Source of the DNA: Balneolaceae bacterium UBA3186
Lineage (GTDB): Bacteria; Bacteroidota; Rhodothermia; Balneolales; Balneolaceae
Length of the DNA stretch: 64,000 nt
Assembly: GCA_002364085.1 (NCBI GenBank)
Contig: DEXK01000004.1
Coordinates: 1-64,000, forward strand
Direction of reading: 5' to 3'
Below, piece after piece: positions 54,421 through 62,529 of the stretch (positions are counted from its first letter, which is position 1; every line of letters starts with the position of its first letter). The notes beneath the pieces were generated by a model. The model ran no database searches and was not told where the DNA came from. It saw nothing but the letters and a program-made list of their open reading frames with translations. A program made the translations under genes and the position numbers.

Positions 54421-54900
54421 ATGACACTCAATATTAAAATTAAACGTCTTCTCATTTTTGTTTTCACTTCAGTCTCCATCTTTATGGTTGGATGTGGAGA
54501 AAAACAAAAAGAAACAAAGGCTGTTGCAGATCCAACGACTTTCAAGCAAAGTCGTTGGTACACCCAACAACAATTTGAATTGGGTAAACAAGTATTTACT
54601 GCAAACTGTGCTCAATGTCACGGAGGAAAAGGTCAAGGTTTGGTGGAGGATTGGAAAACGCCAAATCCTAACGGGCAGTTTCCGGCACCACCACTAAACG
54701 GAACTGCACATACATGGCATCATTCTACCGAAGTGCTGATGGAAACAATAAATAAAGGAGGAATTCCCTTGGGTGGTAGTATGCCTGCTTTTAAAGAAAT
54801 GCTTTCTGAAGAAGAAAAGCTGGCTGTAATTGCTTTTGTTCAAAACTTGTGGGACGATGAAACCTATAAAAAATGGCTTAAAATTAATAACTCAAACTAA
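54421..54900 (+). CDS. Lipoprotein cytochrome c
   Basis: A 159-aa class I cytochrome c with a single heme motif C63-A-Q-C66-H67 and a downstream axial Met in GGSMPAFKEMLS. The N-terminus is a lipoprotein signal with a lipobox reading VGC, Cys25. The FTANCAQCHGGKGQGLVEDW block and GTAHTWHHS are class I-like. It is an electron carrier at the periplasmic face, possibly the electron acceptor of the copper oxidase or a partner of the DUF proteins. It lies between two NTF2-like paralogues. Confidence 0.9.
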   Translation: MTLNIKIKRLLIFVFTSVSIFMVGCGEKQKETKAVADPTTFKQSRWYTQQQFELGKQVFTANCAQCHGGKGQGLVEDWKTPNPNGQFPAPPLNGTAHTWHHSTEVLMETINKGGIPLGGSMPAFKEMLSEEEKLAVIAFVQNLWDDETYKKWLKINNSN

Positions 54901-54918
54901 CGAATAAGGAAAATCACT

Positions 54919-55356
54919 ATGAGAAAATTTACATATACACTACTAATACTATTCATTTCAAGTATAGCATTAGTAGCTCAAGAAACTAACGACAAAGAAA
55001 TGATCGCAAAAACGTTGAGCGATCTTGAAACGGCAATTGTAGAGAATGATTCTAAAAAAGCAGGAGAGATACTGCATGATGATGTCACAATTCTTGAAGG
55101 TGGCGGTATGGAAACTAAAAGTGAGTATTTATCTCATCATTTTCATTCAGACGGAAAGTTTTTATCTGCAATGAACAGGGAGGAAGTATCTCAGGAAATT
55201 AGTGTTGAAGGCAATATGGCATGGGTTACTTCAAAAACCAAAATGACTGGCACATACTCGGGAAGAGATATAGATTTGAGCAGCTTAGAACTTGCTGTAC
55301 TCAAAAAAGAGAACGGTATGTGGAAAGTAGTAGCGCTACATTGGTCTTCGAGATAA
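54919..55356 (+). CDS. Exported NTF2-like (DUF4440) protein, paralogue of 53906
   Basis: A 145-aa protein with a signal peptide (LLILFISSIALVA|QE). The NTF2-like body has LSDLETAIVENDSKKAGEIL, DDVTILEGGGMETKSEYLSH and the end WKVVALHWSSR, parallel to the gene at 53906. It is the last gene of the plus-strand copper operon, and its stop is 14 bp from the convergent GDCC gene. No clear terminator lies in that short gap. Function unknown. Confidence 0.8.
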   Translation: MRKFTYTLLILFISSIALVAQETNDKEMIAKTLSDLETAIVENDSKKAGEILHDDVTILEGGGMETKSEYLSHHFHSDGKFLSAMNREEVSQEISVEGNMAWVTSKTKMTGTYSGRDIDLSSLELAVLKKENGMWKVVALHWSSR

Positions 55357-55369
55357 TATATTAACGATT

Positions 55370-55579
55370 TCAACAGCAATCTCTGCCTTTCTGAATTGGA
55401 GGGCAGGGAACATCCCCATAAGAACAAAATACACAGCAGTCTCCCTGTTTGGGTTTAAGCACCTCTTTACATTCAGGGCATTCCCAGAAAAATTGGCAGG
55501 AATCAGTGGGCATGGTTTCTTGGGATTGATTCCCACACTTAGGACACATTATGGTTGATTCAGCAATGGTGGTTGTCAT
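55370..55579 (-). CDS. Small Cys-rich GDCC peptide of mer-type operons
   Basis: A 69-aa protein with many cysteines: MCPKCGNQ, FFWECPECKEVLKPKQGDCC, then VFCSYGDVPCPP and a GRDCC tail. The GDCCVFC-x(5)-CPP pattern belongs to a small family seen next to merT-type transport genes in Bacteroidota and others. Two CxxC pairs suggest a zinc-ribbon-like or Hg/Cu-binding role. It begins 7 bp after the merTP gene and is translated in the same operon. Confidence 0.8.
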   Translation of the reverse strand: MTTTIAESTIMCPKCGNQSQETMPTDSCQFFWECPECKEVLKPKQGDCCVFCSYGDVPCPPIQKGRDCC

Positions 55580-55585
55580 ATAAAC

Positions 55586-56200
55586 TTAATTGATTTTGGC
55601 ACTTTCTGAAGCTATAAAACCCGTTTTGTTTATAGCTTCAATAATAGTTGGGACTGCTGTTTTCTCTTTATCAAATTTGACAACAGCATTTTGATTTTCA
55701 TAAGAAGCAGAAGCTTCGAGTACACCTTCAACTCCATGAGCTGCACTTAAGACTGCAGATTCACACCCCGAACAGGTCATACCTTCAATATTGAATGAAA
55801 CAGTTTCAACCTGATCCTTCTGTACGTAGATAACTTTCTGATCCGGTTTCGAAGTAAAAATTGTCGAATAGTAAGGGAAGCTTATTAACAATGCGGCAAC
55901 TACAGTTACTATTCCTAAAAAGCTTTTAGAATTCAGAAATGATGGATTTTCTTCGCAAGCACAATCCGGATCCCAATTGGGTTTTAATTTTCGATACCAT
56001 GCATAACCAAGCAATAGTAAGGTAAGCCCAATAATATAAGGTCTGAATGGTTCGATCCAGGAAAAAGTGGCTGCTGCTCCGCTTACACCGGCTACTAAAG
56101 CTACAACAGGAGTGATGCAGCATAGAGAAGCTAAAAATGCGGCAAAGATTCCCACTCCGATCCACTTGGTCTCTGTTTGATTGTTTTTTTCTTTACTCAT
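55586..56200 (-). CDS. merTP: MerT-MerP fusion, mercuric/metal transport protein
   Basis: A 204-aa fusion. Residues about 10-115 are a MerT-like membrane part with the helix-one cysteine pair SLCCITPV and a loop DPDCACEEN. Residues about 130-200 are a MerP/HMA-like domain with GMTCSGCESAV (the CxxC metal site). Such MerTP fusions carry Hg(II) from the periplasm to the cytoplasm. No mercuric reductase or lyase is in this window, so the ion may differ. It overlaps the ArsR gene (56197-56200). Confidence 0.87.
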   Translation of the reverse strand: MSKEKNNQTETKWIGVGIFAAFLASLCCITPVVALVAGVSGAAATFSWIEPFRPYIIGLTLLLLGYAWYRKLKPNWDPDCACEENPSFLNSKSFLGIVTVVAALLISFPYYSTIFTSKPDQKVIYVQKDQVETVSFNIEGMTCSGCESAVLSAAHGVEGVLEASASYENQNAVVKFDKEKTAVPTIIEAINKTGFIASESAKIN

Positions 56201-56577
56201 GCTACTAAAACCTTTAATAGTTGGTTGTTATTAATGTGACCAAAAATTGGAGACAGAATTTCTTTAAAGACAGGATTGAGAGAATAAAAAATGACCTGCC
56301 CATCCCTGGTGGTACCTACTAAACCACCATCTTTTAATTTTCTAAGATGTTGAGATATAGCAGGTATACTCATATTAAGGATATCCCCAAGATCACAAGG
56401 ACATAATCTTTCCTCAGCATTTAACAGAAAAAGAATTTTTAGCCTAACGTCATTCGCTGCTAGTTTTAGTATATCACTTAATTTATAAATAGAAGTATCT
56501 ACCTGTTCTAAGGAATTTATACATCGGTTTATTTGATTGAGGTCAGCTACCTCTCTTATACAATCTTGTTTACTCAT
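56197..56577 (-). CDS. ArsR/SmtB-type metal-sensing repressor of the merTP operon
   Basis: A 126-aa winged-helix repressor with LCPCDLGDIL (residues about 58-67), the alpha-3 CxC metal motif of ArsR/CadC/SmtB sensors, and the HTH MSIPAISQHLRKLKDGGL. Further cysteines near the N-terminus (KQDCIREV, RCINS) may join the metal site, as in CadC. It is the first gene of the mer-like operon and lies after two palindromes (56614-56641, 56654-56663) that look like its operator. Confidence 0.88.
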   Translation of the reverse strand: MSKQDCIREVADLNQINRCINSLEQVDTSIYKLSDILKLAANDVRLKILFLLNAEERLCPCDLGDILNMSIPAISQHLRKLKDGGLVGTTRDGQVIFYSLNPVFKEILSPIFGHINNNQLLKVLVA

Positions 56578-56613
56578 AATATGGAATTAGTTTATCTAAT
56601 AGTATAATAAATT

Positions 56614-56663
56614 AATTATTTAAGCAAATACTTAAATAATTTGATTATTAAATTACTTAAGTA
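56614..56663. promoter_or_regulatory. Probable operator of the mer-like ArsR repressor
   Basis: AATTATTTAAG (56614-56624) and CTTAAATAATT (56631-56641) are perfect 11-bp arms around CAAATA. A second palindrome TACTTAAGTA follows at 56654-56663. Both stand between the ArsR gene start and the stop of the upstream ATPase gene, so they are well placed for autorepression. Confidence 0.65.
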
Positions 56664-56698
56664 TCAGATATGTAGAAAAGCAGCTATTATTAACCGAT

Positions 56699-59203
56699 TT
56701 AAGTGATACTTACACTTCTTAATCTCAGTGCATTTCCAATTACCGAAACAGAACTGAAACTCATGGCCAGAGCAGCGATCATAGGCGAAAGTAAAATACC
56801 GAAAACCGGAAATAAAACTCCGGCAGCGATCGGTACGCCTACTGAGTTATAGATCATCGCAAAGAACAGGTTTTGTTTGATGTTTTTGACCACTTCCGTA
56901 CTCAGATTTTTGGCTTTAACAATTCCATTCAGATCTCCTTTTACTAAAGTGATCATGGCACTTTCCATAGCCACATCGGTTCCGGTGCCCATAGCAATTC
57001 CTATATCAGACTGAGCTAAAGCCGGCGCATCATTGGTTCCGTCTCCCGCCATGGCTACTTTCTTTCCTTCTTTCTGAAGACGCTCGATTTCCTCCAGTTT
57101 ATCCTGAGGCAGACATTCCGCTTTGTATGAAGATAAGTTCATTTCCTCAGCTACGGCTTTTGCTGTTTGCGGATTGTCACCCGTAAGCATAATTACGTCT
57201 ATTCCTTTTTCCTGAAGAGCTTGAATAGCTTTCTTGCTGCTTTCTTTGATTGCGTCAGTTATAACTACATATCCAACTATTGATCCGTCTACAGCTAACC
57301 AGGAAATCGTCTTGGGATCGTTGATCTCGCTGAGGGATTTTTCAATTTTACTTTGTTCTGATGTATCTGAATCACTGAACATTTTTCTGTTACCGAGTTT
57401 GATGGCTTTTCCATCGACGGTTCCCTGAACACCTTGTCCGGTTATGGATTCAAAATCAGATACTTTTAGAAATTCTACCTCTTTAGATTTTCCAAATTTA
57501 ACGGTTGCGTCTGCTAGCGGATGTTCGCTTTCATTATTGAGTGAGCTTACAAATTGGATGATCTGTTCTTCGGAATAACCATCATCCACAGAAACCATTT
57601 TCTCAACGGATGGTTTACCTTCAGTAATGGTTCCGGTTTTGTCGATAATAAGCACGTCCATCTCGTTCATTCGCTCAAGCGCCTCTGCATTTTTGATAAG
57701 TACACCGTTTTGAGCTCCTTTACCAACACCAACCATTACAGACATCGGTGTAGCCAAGCCAAGGGCGCACGGACAAGCAATGATAAGCACAGCGATAGCA
57801 TTGATGAGAGCGTACACATGAGCAGGTTCAGGACCGAATAAAGCCCAAACTCCATACGTGATTATTGCAATTACAACGACAGCCGGCACAAACCAAGCCG
57901 AGATCTTATCCGCAAGATTTTGGATGGGCGCTTTACTTCGACTGGCTTTATTAACCATATCCACGATTTGAGAAAGCAAGGTTTCGTCACCCACTTTCTC
58001 TGCTTTCATGATGAAAGAGCTGTTTCCATTGATGGTTCCCGAGCTTACAGAATCGTCTGTCGATTTTTCTACAGGAACAGGCTCTCCTGTTATCATAGAT
58101 ACGTCGATAGAAGTTTGGCCTTCAATGATGGTTCCGTCCACAGGAATTTTTTCGCCGGGTTTTACTTTCAGATGATCGCCAACTTCAATTTCATCAATAT
58201 GAATTTCTTCTTCTTTACCATCTTTGACCCTGACAGCTGTATTTGGAGCCAATTTCATTAGCTCTTTCACTGCATTATTGGTTTGAGAATGAGCCCGTGC
58301 TTCTAATACTTGTCCGAGTAAAACCAGAGTTAAGATTACGGTCGCCGATTCAAAATACAGATGAACAGTTCCCGCATCGGTCTTAAACTGCTCCGGAAAG
58401 AAATCTGGAAATATCAAAGCAAACACACTGAACAGCCATGCGATTCCAGCACCGATTCCGATCAGTGTAAACATATTCAGGTTCCATGTTATTATAGAAC
58501 GCCACGCTCTTTCAAAGAACATCCATGTAGCGTAAAAAACAACAGGAAGGGAAAGTCCGAATTGAATCCAGTTCCAGATCTGTACATCCAACATTTCATA
58601 CAAGGGATTTTCAGAGATCATTTCTGACATCGCAATGATGAAAATAGGAAGAGTGAAAGCTACTGCGATCCAGAATTTCTTAAGTAATGCTTTATACTTT
58701 TTTTGCTCCGCTGATTCATCGGCTTCTTTGGGAACAAGATCCATTCCACATTTTGGACAAGAACCGGGGCCTTTTTGTTCAACTTCAGGATGCATCGGGC
58801 AAGTATAAATATCAGAAGAAGAGCCCGAACTCATACTTTGCTCCTCAACCAGATCCATGCCACAAACAGGACAATCACCGGGTTCATCGTAGGTTTTGTC
58901 TCCTTCACAATGCATGGGGCAGTAAAATACACCGGTGCCATTTTTCTCCCTTTTTGTTTCTTTTTTAGGATGCTCATGATGAGAATGATCGCCGGGTAGT
59001 TGGATCGAATAATTTCCTGAAAGTTTGTCTAATGAATCCTGAAGTGTTTCCAATTCCACATGTTCAGACATTTCAAGTTCAGCAGTTCCTTCTTGAAGTG
59101 ATACTGATACGTTCTGAATATTTTTAATCTCAGAAAGTACTTCGGTTACATGGGTTTTACAACCATTGCAACTCATTCCGTTAATTTGATAAGTGTGTTT
59201 CAT
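56699..59203 (-). CDS. copA: CopA-type (P1B-1) Cu+-exporting P-type ATPase with two HMBD domains
   Basis: About 834 aa from the ATG at 59203; a longer frame to 59236 is less likely since the HMA domain starts at MKHTYQINGM. Residues 1-70 are an HMA domain with GMSCNGC. Two heavy-metal-binding domains follow (YCPMHCEGDKTYDEPGDCPV and YTCPMHPEVEQKGPGSCPKC, residues about 95-160). The membrane site is C477-P-C479, the terminal helices hold MIYNSVGVPIAAG and MSFSSVSVIGNALRL, and DKTGT, SEHPLA and GDGTNDAP are intact. These match P1B-1 Cu+ pumps. It is monocistronic or the upstream unit of the mer-like operon. Confidence 0.93.
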   Translation of the reverse strand: MKHTYQINGMSCNGCKTHVTEVLSEIKNIQNVSVSLQEGTAELEMSEHVELETLQDSLDKLSGNYSIQLPGDHSHHEHPKKETKREKNGTGVFYCPMHCEGDKTYDEPGDCPVCGMDLVEEQSMSSGSSSDIYTCPMHPEVEQKGPGSCPKCGMDLVPKEADESAEQKKYKALLKKFWIAVAFTLPIFIIAMSEMISENPLYEMLDVQIWNWIQFGLSLPVVFYATWMFFERAWRSIITWNLNMFTLIGIGAGIAWLFSVFALIFPDFFPEQFKTDAGTVHLYFESATVILTLVLLGQVLEARAHSQTNNAVKELMKLAPNTAVRVKDGKEEEIHIDEIEVGDHLKVKPGEKIPVDGTIIEGQTSIDVSMITGEPVPVEKSTDDSVSSGTINGNSSFIMKAEKVGDETLLSQIVDMVNKASRSKAPIQNLADKISAWFVPAVVVIAIITYGVWALFGPEPAHVYALINAIAVLIIACPCALGLATPMSVMVGVGKGAQNGVLIKNAEALERMNEMDVLIIDKTGTITEGKPSVEKMVSVDDGYSEEQIIQFVSSLNNESEHPLADATVKFGKSKEVEFLKVSDFESITGQGVQGTVDGKAIKLGNRKMFSDSDTSEQSKIEKSLSEINDPKTISWLAVDGSIVGYVVITDAIKESSKKAIQALQEKGIDVIMLTGDNPQTAKAVAEEMNLSSYKAECLPQDKLEEIERLQKEGKKVAMAGDGTNDAPALAQSDIGIAMGTGTDVAMESAMITLVKGDLNGIVKAKNLSTEVVKNIKQNLFFAMIYNSVGVPIAAGVLFPVFGILLSPMIAALAMSFSSVSVIGNALRLRSVSIT

Positions 59204-59223
59204 GATTTGATAATTTGTTGTAA

Positions 59224-59243
59224 TTGAATATGACACAATTCAA
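59224..59243 (-). promoter_or_regulatory. Inverted repeat in the CopA-ATPase promoter region
   Basis: TTGAAT (59224-59229) and ATTCAA (59238-59243) flank an 8-base spacer, 21-40 bp upstream of the ATG at 59203. It could be a regulator site, but there is no other support. The remaining bases to 59510 hold no gene; a GGACTGAAGTCC hairpin at about 59365 looks like a repeat fragment. Confidence 0.35.
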
Positions 59244-59510
59244 CCACATTGCACTTACAGAATTTACGATTTGTTGTGTAGGATTTTTAGGATGTGGTGG
59301 TTCAGAGAATGAACGAAGGTTAGATCATTCTTAGTAAGTCTCAAACCTTTTCCGGGTGCAAGCCGGACTGAAGTCCTCTCTCGTGAACGGGATGAATATT
59401 TATTCTATAGGAAAGATTTAGTTAAGTAAACAAGCAAGGAATTTATTCCGCAGTGATTAGGAAATGTTCAAGTTTTTTTAGTCAAAGCCGATGTTTGGTC
59501 TAACAGGAGT

Positions 59511-60458
59511 TTAGGATTTGTCTTCAGGCTTTCGAGGAGTAGGACGATTTGGAATAGTTGCTTCAATGCGATAGGTAAGTTTTTCTTTTAACTCTTCGGG
59601 CGTTTTCCAAACTATTTGATTGTATTGACGAATATCAAAGTGTACATCATCTAAATGATCTTCTCTACAAGTCCAAATAACAGGAATGCCTAAACCCATT
59701 GCAAAGCCAGCTTCAAAATAAACTCCATTTCTATTTCCAGTAAAGTCAGCGATCAATAATCCACTTTTTCTAATTTCAGCGATTATTTGATCGTCAATTT
59801 TATTTATATGTTCTTTCTTATCTATTCTAAGTGGTTCATATCCTAGTTGATTAAGCGCAGGGAAAAACCCATTGTCCCATAAATCATCTACTTCACCATC
59901 AAACCACATTGCTACGAATGCTTTTTTTGAGTCAACTTGTTTTTTCTGGATTTCTTTTACTTCTTTCCAGCCTTTTGGGGTTAGAGTAACATGCATGTTG
60001 TTAGGACTTTTAATAAGCCCTAGTTCCTTGGCTATGCTTGTGTAATCAAATAAGTCATGCAGGTTATCACAAAATACAATTGGAGCCATGTTATTAATAT
60101 TAACACTATCCGTTGGGTATTTGAGTGACTTATAAATATATAGTAATAATAACTCGATTCTTTCGAAAAGATCATTACTAGGATTAAAATCATCGATCAG
60201 TGTGTCAATATTCTCAAATGTCAAAGTAACTGAGCTGCCAAACTCATAATTATGTCTTAGAAGGAAGCTTAGCTTTTTTAATTCTTCATTTGTAAGCCCA
60301 ACATCAGTTCCATTCATGACTTTTACTTTATAGATAGGATCAATAAAATAATATATGCCACAATTAGTACAAGTAACTTTAAAATGGCGATTGCTCTTGT
60401 TTTCTACAGTAATATCGCTGTGTATAGAATGACATATTGCGCAATTTTGTTTAGTCAT
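59511..60458 (-). CDS. Zinc-ribbon protein with nucleoside 2-deoxyribosyltransferase-like domain
   Basis: A 315-aa protein. The N-terminus has a zinc ribbon (C6-x2-C9 ... C31-x2-C34, with SIHSD and TCTNCGIYYF). A helical middle part with VTLTPKGWKEVKEIQ resembles a winged-helix turn. Residues about 175-285 are a flavodoxin-like domain of the NDT type: AFVAMWFDGEVDDLW, GYEPLRIDKKEH, LIADFTGNRNGVYFEAGFAM and GIPVIWTCRED. Such NDT/TIR-like domains occur in nucleotide-degrading and defence proteins. Function unknown; a free-standing gene with neighbours on the same strand. Confidence 0.7.
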   Translation of the reverse strand: MTKQNCAICHSIHSDITVENKSNRHFKVTCTNCGIYYFIDPIYKVKVMNGTDVGLTNEELKKLSFLLRHNYEFGSSVTLTFENIDTLIDDFNPSNDLFERIELLLLYIYKSLKYPTDSVNINNMAPIVFCDNLHDLFDYTSIAKELGLIKSPNNMHVTLTPKGWKEVKEIQKKQVDSKKAFVAMWFDGEVDDLWDNGFFPALNQLGYEPLRIDKKEHINKIDDQIIAEIRKSGLLIADFTGNRNGVYFEAGFAMGLGIPVIWTCREDHLDDVHFDIRQYNQIVWKTPEELKEKLTYRIEATIPNRPTPRKPEDKS

Positions 60459-60488
60459 GGTAGTAATTCATAATTATAAATTCATCAT

Positions 60489-61283
60489 TCAAAACTCTTT
60501 AATCAATCCCTTCACCAACTCTGCAAATTCTCCTTTCTTCATTTCGGCGGCTTCTTTTACTTCTGCGTGATCTAATTTCTGATCGGTTACTCCGGCAGCA
60601 GCATTGGTGATAAGTGAAACAGCAGCTGATTTTATTCCGAGACGAGCTGCTTCCATCAATTCGGGAGCGGTACTCATTCCAACCGAGTCTCCACCAATCA
60701 TTCGAAAAGCTTTGATCTCAGCTTTGGTTTCGTAGTTAGGTCCTTTTACATAAAGGTAGGTCCCTCGCTTAGTTGCTACTCCAACTTCTTCAGCAATTTC
60801 CTGAACTCTATCGGCTACAGGATAAAGATCAAGTGACCACTTATTAGAAGAAGGAGCTGCTTTCAAGTCCATATTCTGTTTGATGATATCTTCGATCACC
60901 ATCAGATCACCAACTCTGAAATCGAGGTTAATTCCACCGGCGGCATTGGAAACCAGAAGTTTATCGGCGTTAAATGCATAAGCCAGGTGGACAGGAATAA
61001 CCGTTTTATCAAATCCATATCCTTCGTAGAAATGGAATCGACCGGAAAATGCTAATGTGGTTTTTCCTTCCACTTCGCCAAATATCAACGCACCGGAATG
61101 TCCTTGTACAGTAGATTGTGGGAAGTTTGGAATTTCAGAATAGGGGATAACGGTTTGATTTAGAATTTCATCCCCAAAATCACCAAGCCCGGAACCTAAA
61201 ATTACTACGGCTTCGATCTTATCGGGAAATCCCTTTTCAACAAGAAAGTCTTTAATTTCAAAAATATGATCAGGCAGGGACAT
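60489..61283 (-). CDS. punA: Purine nucleoside phosphorylase
   Basis: A 264-aa trimeric-type (class II) phosphorylase that cleaves purine nucleosides to base and ribose-1-phosphate. Seen are ILGSGLGDFGDE, the phosphate-binding QGHSGALIFG and SGRFHFYEGYG, VSNAAGGINLDFRVGDLMV (quoted in part: NAAGGINLDF), YVKGPNYETKAE and SVGMSTAPE. It overlaps the upstream MBL gene by 14 bp, indicating one operon. The length is normal. Confidence 0.94.
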   Translation of the reverse strand: MSLPDHIFEIKDFLVEKGFPDKIEAVVILGSGLGDFGDEILNQTVIPYSEIPNFPQSTVQGHSGALIFGEVEGKTTLAFSGRFHFYEGYGFDKTVIPVHLAYAFNADKLLVSNAAGGINLDFRVGDLMVIEDIIKQNMDLKAAPSSNKWSLDLYPVADRVQEIAEEVGVATKRGTYLYVKGPNYETKAEIKAFRMIGGDSVGMSTAPELMEAARLGIKSAAVSLITNAAAGVTDQKLDHAEVKEAAEMKKGEFAELVKGLIKEF

Positions 61284-62079
61284 AAGAATCTATGGCTTCA
61301 GTAGTGTATCCGGTTTTATCGTCGTAACCGGTAAGTTTGATAATTGGAGAACTGTCGTCATGATAGCCTAAAATAGTATAACCTTCATCAAAAGCCAGTT
61401 TTGCAAGTCGTTCTCGTTGCTGTTGACTGGTTTTAGGGTCAAAATCGTATTTTGCAGCAAATTTCCGGTTCACCTGACTTCGGGTAGCGATCACATCACC
61501 TGCTTGCATAAACTTGTTCTCTCCGTCATTAAAAAGAAGAACCTGATGAAATTCTGTATGACCGCCGATCTTTTCGACTTTCAATTCCTGATAAGCTTCA
61601 TCTTCTGCATCCAAAAAATGAAGATCAGCTTTAGCATCAATGAAAGAAACGAATTCCGTTTTTTCTTCATCGTAATACACTTCTTTGTTCATCACCTTTT
61701 CCCAGCCCTTTTTTGAAACCCAGATCTTAGCTTCAGGAAAAGTGAGCTCCCAATATCCATTCTCTTTGTGTGCAAGTCCGCCAATGTGATCATAATGCAA
61801 ATGGCTACAAACGACATCTGTGATATCAAACTCGGTCAGATCATGAGCTTCCAGATTTTCACGAATAACATGAGGTCCGGTATCTTCTCCGAATACTCCG
61901 ATTCCGCAATCAAAAAGAAATTTTCTATCGGGAGTAGAAATCAAAAAGGGGTTCAAAGAAATTTTGAGTGCACCTTTAGCCGGTTTATCATCTCGGGAAA
62001 TACGATTGAATTTTTTATCTAATCCTACCGAAAAAGTACCTTCATAAAGTGCAGCTGCGTACGTATTTTTAAGTGACAT
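61270..62079 (-). CDS. MBL-fold metallo-hydrolase
   Basis: About 269 aa from the ATG at 62079; the longer frame to 62109 has a start that lies in a repeat. Metal motifs are SHLHYDHIGG (HxHxDH), GHTEFHQVLL with a third His and AGDVIATRSQV (Asp), ending GYHDDSSP. The opening YAAALYEGTFSVGLDK and the HDDS end recall lactonase-like or quorum-quenching MBL enzymes, but the substrate is not set by sequence. It overlaps punA by 14 bp. Confidence 0.8.
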   Translation of the reverse strand: MSLKNTYAAALYEGTFSVGLDKKFNRISRDDKPAKGALKISLNPFLISTPDRKFLFDCGIGVFGEDTGPHVIRENLEAHDLTEFDITDVVCSHLHYDHIGGLAHKENGYWELTFPEAKIWVSKKGWEKVMNKEVYYDEEKTEFVSFIDAKADLHFLDAEDEAYQELKVEKIGGHTEFHQVLLFNDGENKFMQAGDVIATRSQVNRKFAAKYDFDPKTSQQQRERLAKLAFDEGYTILGYHDDSSPIIKLTGYDDKTGYTTEAIDSYVPA

Positions 62080-62090
62080 AGTGTAAGAGG

Positions 62091-62529
62091 TGACAGAGTT
62101 GCAAAGCAACCTTTAATTCAAAGTGGATTTTTTATTTTAATGTTCTGATAAAGCTACTCATCATGCGCTCTATTTCTCGTGAGTGATCGTATAAGTTTTC
62201 AAAGATTTCTTTGGAGATGAATTCTAAGTTTCTGGCTACTTCGATTTGAGTTTGTAATTCAAATAGTGAGCCCATTGAAATGTTCACGAATCGTTTAAAA
62301 TCTCCTTGGGAGTTTCTTCCAAAGCCCTCAGATATATTTGAAGGTATTGAAACTGATGATCTTCTCAACTGCGATGTTAACCCATATTTTTCTTCCTCAG
62401 GAAAAGAAGATGTAGCGCGATATATCTCAGTCACCAACTCCATGGATTGCTGCCAGATTTTTAAGTCTCGAAATGTTTTAATCATAATCACTTACTTTGT
62501 TACTGTGTCACTAAGATACTTTGCAACAG
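62091..62529. repeat. Repeat arms around a four-helix-bundle gene
   Basis: Left arm TGACAGAGTTGCAAAGCAAC (62091-62110) and right arm CTTTGCAACAG (62519-62529) share GTTGCAAAG as inverted copies, with GTGTCACTAAG (62505-62515) added on the right. The words CACTAAG and GTGACA match the repeat at 8136-8208. The arms fit closely between the MBL gene start and the phoH stop codon. Confidence 0.55.
62132..62485 (-). CDS. Four-helix-bundle protein (23S rRNA intervening-sequence type)
   Basis: About 117 aa from the ATG at 62485 (a GTG two codons upstream is weaker). Pattern: FRDLKIWQQSMELVTEIYRA, SQLRRSSVSIPSNISEGFGR, then LFELQTQIEVARNLEFI and the end REIERMMSSFIRTLK. This matches the TIGR02436/S23 family, known from intervening sequences of 23S rRNA and from many genomic sites without rRNA. 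Function is not known. It lies in a short cassette between repeat arms, in line with a mobile or repeat-associated gene. Confidence 0.9.
   Translation of the reverse strand: MIKTFRDLKIWQQSMELVTEIYRATSSFPEEEKYGLTSQLRRSSVSIPSNISEGFGRNSQGDFKRFVNISMGSLFELQTQIEVARNLEFISKEIFENLYDHSREIERMMSSFIRTLK

Noticed and set aside
24078..59203. Integrative element or transposon carrying the metal island
   Set aside because: I found no integrase, transposase, relaxase, tRNA-type attachment site or matching end repeats; transfer remains possible but is not shown.
59355..59390. GGACTGAAGTCC hairpin before the CopA ATPase as an attenuator
   Set aside because: Too tight a loop and far (about 150 bp) upstream of the start; wording looks like a repeat fragment.
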